Source: Lentisphaerota bacterium (GTDB lineage: Bacteria; Verrucomicrobiota; Lentisphaeria; Victivallales; UBA1829). Taken from it: DNA of 32,680 nucleotides. Where the stretch lies: the NCBI GenBank assembly GCA_015061845.1, contig SUVT01000022.1:1-32680 (forward strand). The letters run 5' to 3'. The notes below the pieces were generated by a model that ran no database searches, had not been told where the DNA came from, and saw only the letters and a program-made list of their open reading frames with translations. Of the stretch, positions 30,922 to 32,680 are shown piece by piece. A program made the position numbers and the translations under genes. Every line of letters begins with the position of its first letter. Positions within the stretch are counted from its first letter, which is position 1.

Positions 30922-32106
30922 ATGTCAGCAGAACTCGGTACAGCTCTTACATCAAGTGCAACAAAAGTTTTGATGCTCGGTTCCGGTGAACTCGGAAAAG
31001 AAGTTACGATCGAATTTCAGCGCCTCGGCGTGGAAGTCATTGCCGTTGACCGCTATGAAAATGCCCCCGCTATGCAGGTCGCTCACCGCAGCTACACAGC
31101 CAATATGCTGGATGCCGCTGCGATCCGTAAGATCATCGAAGCTGAAAAGCCCGATTATATCGTTCCGGAAATCGAAGCTATCGCAACTTCCGAACTTCTG
31201 AAACTGGAAGAAGAAGGCTGGAACGTCATTCCCAACGCAAGAGCAACTTATCTGACAATGAACCGTGAAGGCATCCGCAAACTTGCAGCAGAAGAACTGG
31301 GACTTCCCACCTCCAAGTACCGCTTTGCTTCCACCGTGGAAGAGTACAAAGAAGCAGTCAAAGAAGTCGGTATTCCCTGTGTTGTCAAGCCTGTTATGAG
31401 TTCCTCCGGACACGGTCAGAGCGTTGTCAAAGATGAAGAAGGCATCATGCGTTCCTGGGAAATCTCCCAGAGCGGCGGAAGAGCCGGAGCAGGCCGCGTT
31501 ATCGTGGAAGGCTTCGTCAAATTTGACTATGAAATCACCCTGCTGACAGTCCGTCATGTGGGCGGAACCAGCTTCCTTGAACCCATCGGACACCATCAGG
31601 TTGACGGTGACTATCAGGAATCCTGGCAGCCTCAGGCAATGAGCCCTGTCGCAAAGGCCAAGGCTCAGGATATTGCCAAAAAGATCACTGATGCCATCGG
31701 CGGCCGCGGAATCTTCGGTGTGGAAATGTTCATCCAGGGCGATGATGTGATTTTCAGTGAAATCAGCCCCCGTCCCCATGACACCGGTATGGTCACGCTG
31801 ATTTCTCAGGATCTCTCTGAATTTGCGCTCCATGCCCGTGCGATCCTCGGTCTCCCTGTCCCCAACATCAGATTCAACAGTCCTTCTGCCTCCAAAGCAG
31901 TTGTGGTGGACGGTGTTTCCAACCATGTGAAGTTCGGAAATCTTGACAAGGTTCTCTCCAGAGAAGATACTTCCATGCGTATTTTCGGCAAAGGCGAACT
32001 CAACGGACATCGCCGTTTGGGTGTTCTGCTTGCAAGAGGAAAAGATACCGACGAAGCCCTGCAGAAAGTCTTTGCAATGCGGGATGATTTGACCGTCGAA
32101 CTCTGA
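30922..32106 (+). CDS. purT: Formate-dependent phosphoribosylglycinamide formyltransferase (GAR transformylase 2)
   Basis: 394 aa ATP-grasp enzyme: GAR plus formate plus ATP gives formyl-GAR (third purine step), independent of folate. Markers: [111 protein letters not shown] and [16 protein letters not shown] precedes ATG 30922. Its pairing with purM suggests this organism uses formate, available in a fermenting anaerobe, for this step; whether purN also exists cannot be seen. Confidence 0.96.
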   Translation: MSAELGTALTSSATKVLMLGSGELGKEVTIEFQRLGVEVIAVDRYENAPAMQVAHRSYTANMLDAAAIRKIIEAEKPDYIVPEIEAIATSELLKLEEEGWNVIPNARATYLTMNREGIRKLAAEELGLPTSKYRFASTVEEYKEAVKEVGIPCVVKPVMSSSGHGQSVVKDEEGIMRSWEISQSGGRAGAGRVIVEGFVKFDYEITLLTVRHVGGTSFLEPIGHHQVDGDYQESWQPQAMSPVAKAKAQDIAKKITDAIGGRGIFGVEMFIQGDDVIFSEISPRPHDTGMVTLISQDLSEFALHARAILGLPVPNIRFNSPSASKAVVVDGVSNHVKFGNLDKVLSREDTSMRIFGKGELNGHRRLGVLLARGKDTDEALQKVFAMRDDLTVEL

Positions 32107-32124
32107 AATTGACAGAGGTGCAGG

Positions 32125-32680
32125 ATGTTCAGGATTTTTCTGTTTACTTTTCTGCTGATCAGTGTTTTATTGCCTGCTGCACACGCTTCCGGGACGAAGT
32201 TTACTCTCCCGGAAGATGAGCGCGGCGAAGCAGATAAAGTTGAAGTCGATTCGTCCAATGTTCTGATTGAAGCACATTCCGGGAAGGAACAGTTCCGGAG
32301 ACTTTCTCCGGATTCCTTTGCCGGTGTTCTCGGCATCCCGCCGGAAAGCATCCGCTGGTACCCGGCGATGAACCCTGCAAACCTCAACAAAATGCTGCTC
32401 CGGGAAACTTCCCAGAGCTTCGATAACTCTGTCATCATTTTCAATGAGATCACAGGTACTCAAAACGGTCCTTACGGCACAAGACTGATTTTCGTCGATA
32501 CGGTCAATCTGGCAGTTTTGAAACTGATCAATCTGCCTTATCATGCCTATGAGGTCCGCGGTCAGGGCAGCAGCGGAAAAATCTGGTTTCTCCGGAAAGG
32601 GCAGCCGGATACACTCCGCGACTTCTCCGGATTCGGGATCCTGAATGTAAAAACCGGTGAGATCGTCTCTGAGCAGAAAC
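32125..32680 (+). CDS. Exported protein of unknown function (3' end beyond the window)
   Basis: ATG 32125 follows purT by 18 bp with GAGGTGCAGG upstream; the frame is open to the window edge (185 codons). It begins with signal peptide MFRIFLFTFLLISVLLPAAHA (cleavage after AHA, about residue 21). The mature part starts SGTKFTLPEDERGEADK and continues with mixed alpha/beta sequence (SFAGVLGIPPESIRWYP, GPYGTRLIFVDTVNL, GKIWFLRKGQPDTL). I do not recognise a family. It may be read through from purT because no terminator lies between them. Confidence 0.75.
   Translation, partial: MFRIFLFTFLLISVLLPAAHASGTKFTLPEDERGEADKVEVDSSNVLIEAHSGKEQFRRLSPDSFAGVLGIPPESIRWYPAMNPANLNKMLLRETSQSFDNSVIIFNEITGTQNGPYGTRLIFVDTVNLAVLKLINLPYHAYEVRGQGSSGKIWFLRKGQPDTLRDFSGFGILNVKTGEIVSEQK

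Noticed and set aside
1-32680. CRISPR array, toxin-antitoxin pair, phage or defence genes
   Set aside because: No regularly spaced repeats and no gene with such motifs were found; the only mobile signals are the IS end, the MITE-like element and the hairpin block.

Overview
The window looks like a chromosomal segment of a carbohydrate-degrading bacterium of the PVC group, most probably Lentisphaerota (Victivallis-like). This is inferred from gene content: an [18 protein letters not shown] pseudopilin next to glycan enzymes, a DUF4838 protein, tandem sialate O-acetylesterase-like enzymes, zinc-ribbon/DUF805 and zinc-ribbon/leucine-rich-repeat membrane proteins, and many AraC regulators. No rRNA or marker gene here proves the placement.

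Layout. 1-286: the 3' tail of a probable ISL3-type transposase, whose end has cut the ArsR-type regulator after the middle of its helix-turn-helix. 539-2612: a TetR-type regulator missing its N-terminus, which begins inside a 40-bp repeat, followed by hcp (hybrid-cluster protein). 2639-2888: a terminator and convergent tRNA-Gln(CUG) and tRNA-Asn(GUU). 3100-3996: zinc-ribbon/TM/BspA-like protein. 4030-8181 (minus): one transcription unit with its own promoter and terminator, coding for pseudopilin, GH130-like enzyme and exported DUF4838 protein. 8245-10019 (minus): GNAT-like acyltransferase and AraC regulator, overlapping by ATGA. 10022-10582: hairpin-rich repeat block and the fucI terminator. 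10583-12352 (minus): fucI.

12353-12832 is the divergent control region between fucI and a five-gene plus-strand operon. It holds two promoters, a MITE-like 183-bp element and a structured leader. The operon (12833-17288) codes for a degenerate amidohydrolase-fold protein, a canonical amidohydrolase, a xylose-isomerase-like TIM barrel, a DegT-family PLP aminotransferase and an AraC regulator. Its content suggests a sugar or aminocyclitol pathway that I cannot match to a described one. It is the best candidate here for an undescribed system.

17360-18013 (minus): zinc-ribbon/QPY-repeat/DUF805 protein. 18179-24216 (minus): three tandem sialate O-acetylesterase-like paralogues. The first two transcribed are 660 aa without signal peptides; the last is 681 aa with one. 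24447-32680 (plus) is mostly housekeeping: rmuC, flavin reductase, AsmA-like protein, an orphan OppC-type permease with an unusual insertion, signal peptidase I, a small anchored protein, purM, purT and the start of an exported protein that runs off the window.

The minus-strand units look like glycan harvesting: deacetylation, exported hydrolase-like proteins, and isomerisation of fucose or arabinose. The fucI/amidohydrolase divergon could handle the released sugars. Functional links are inferred from position; family assignments come from motifs read in the translations.
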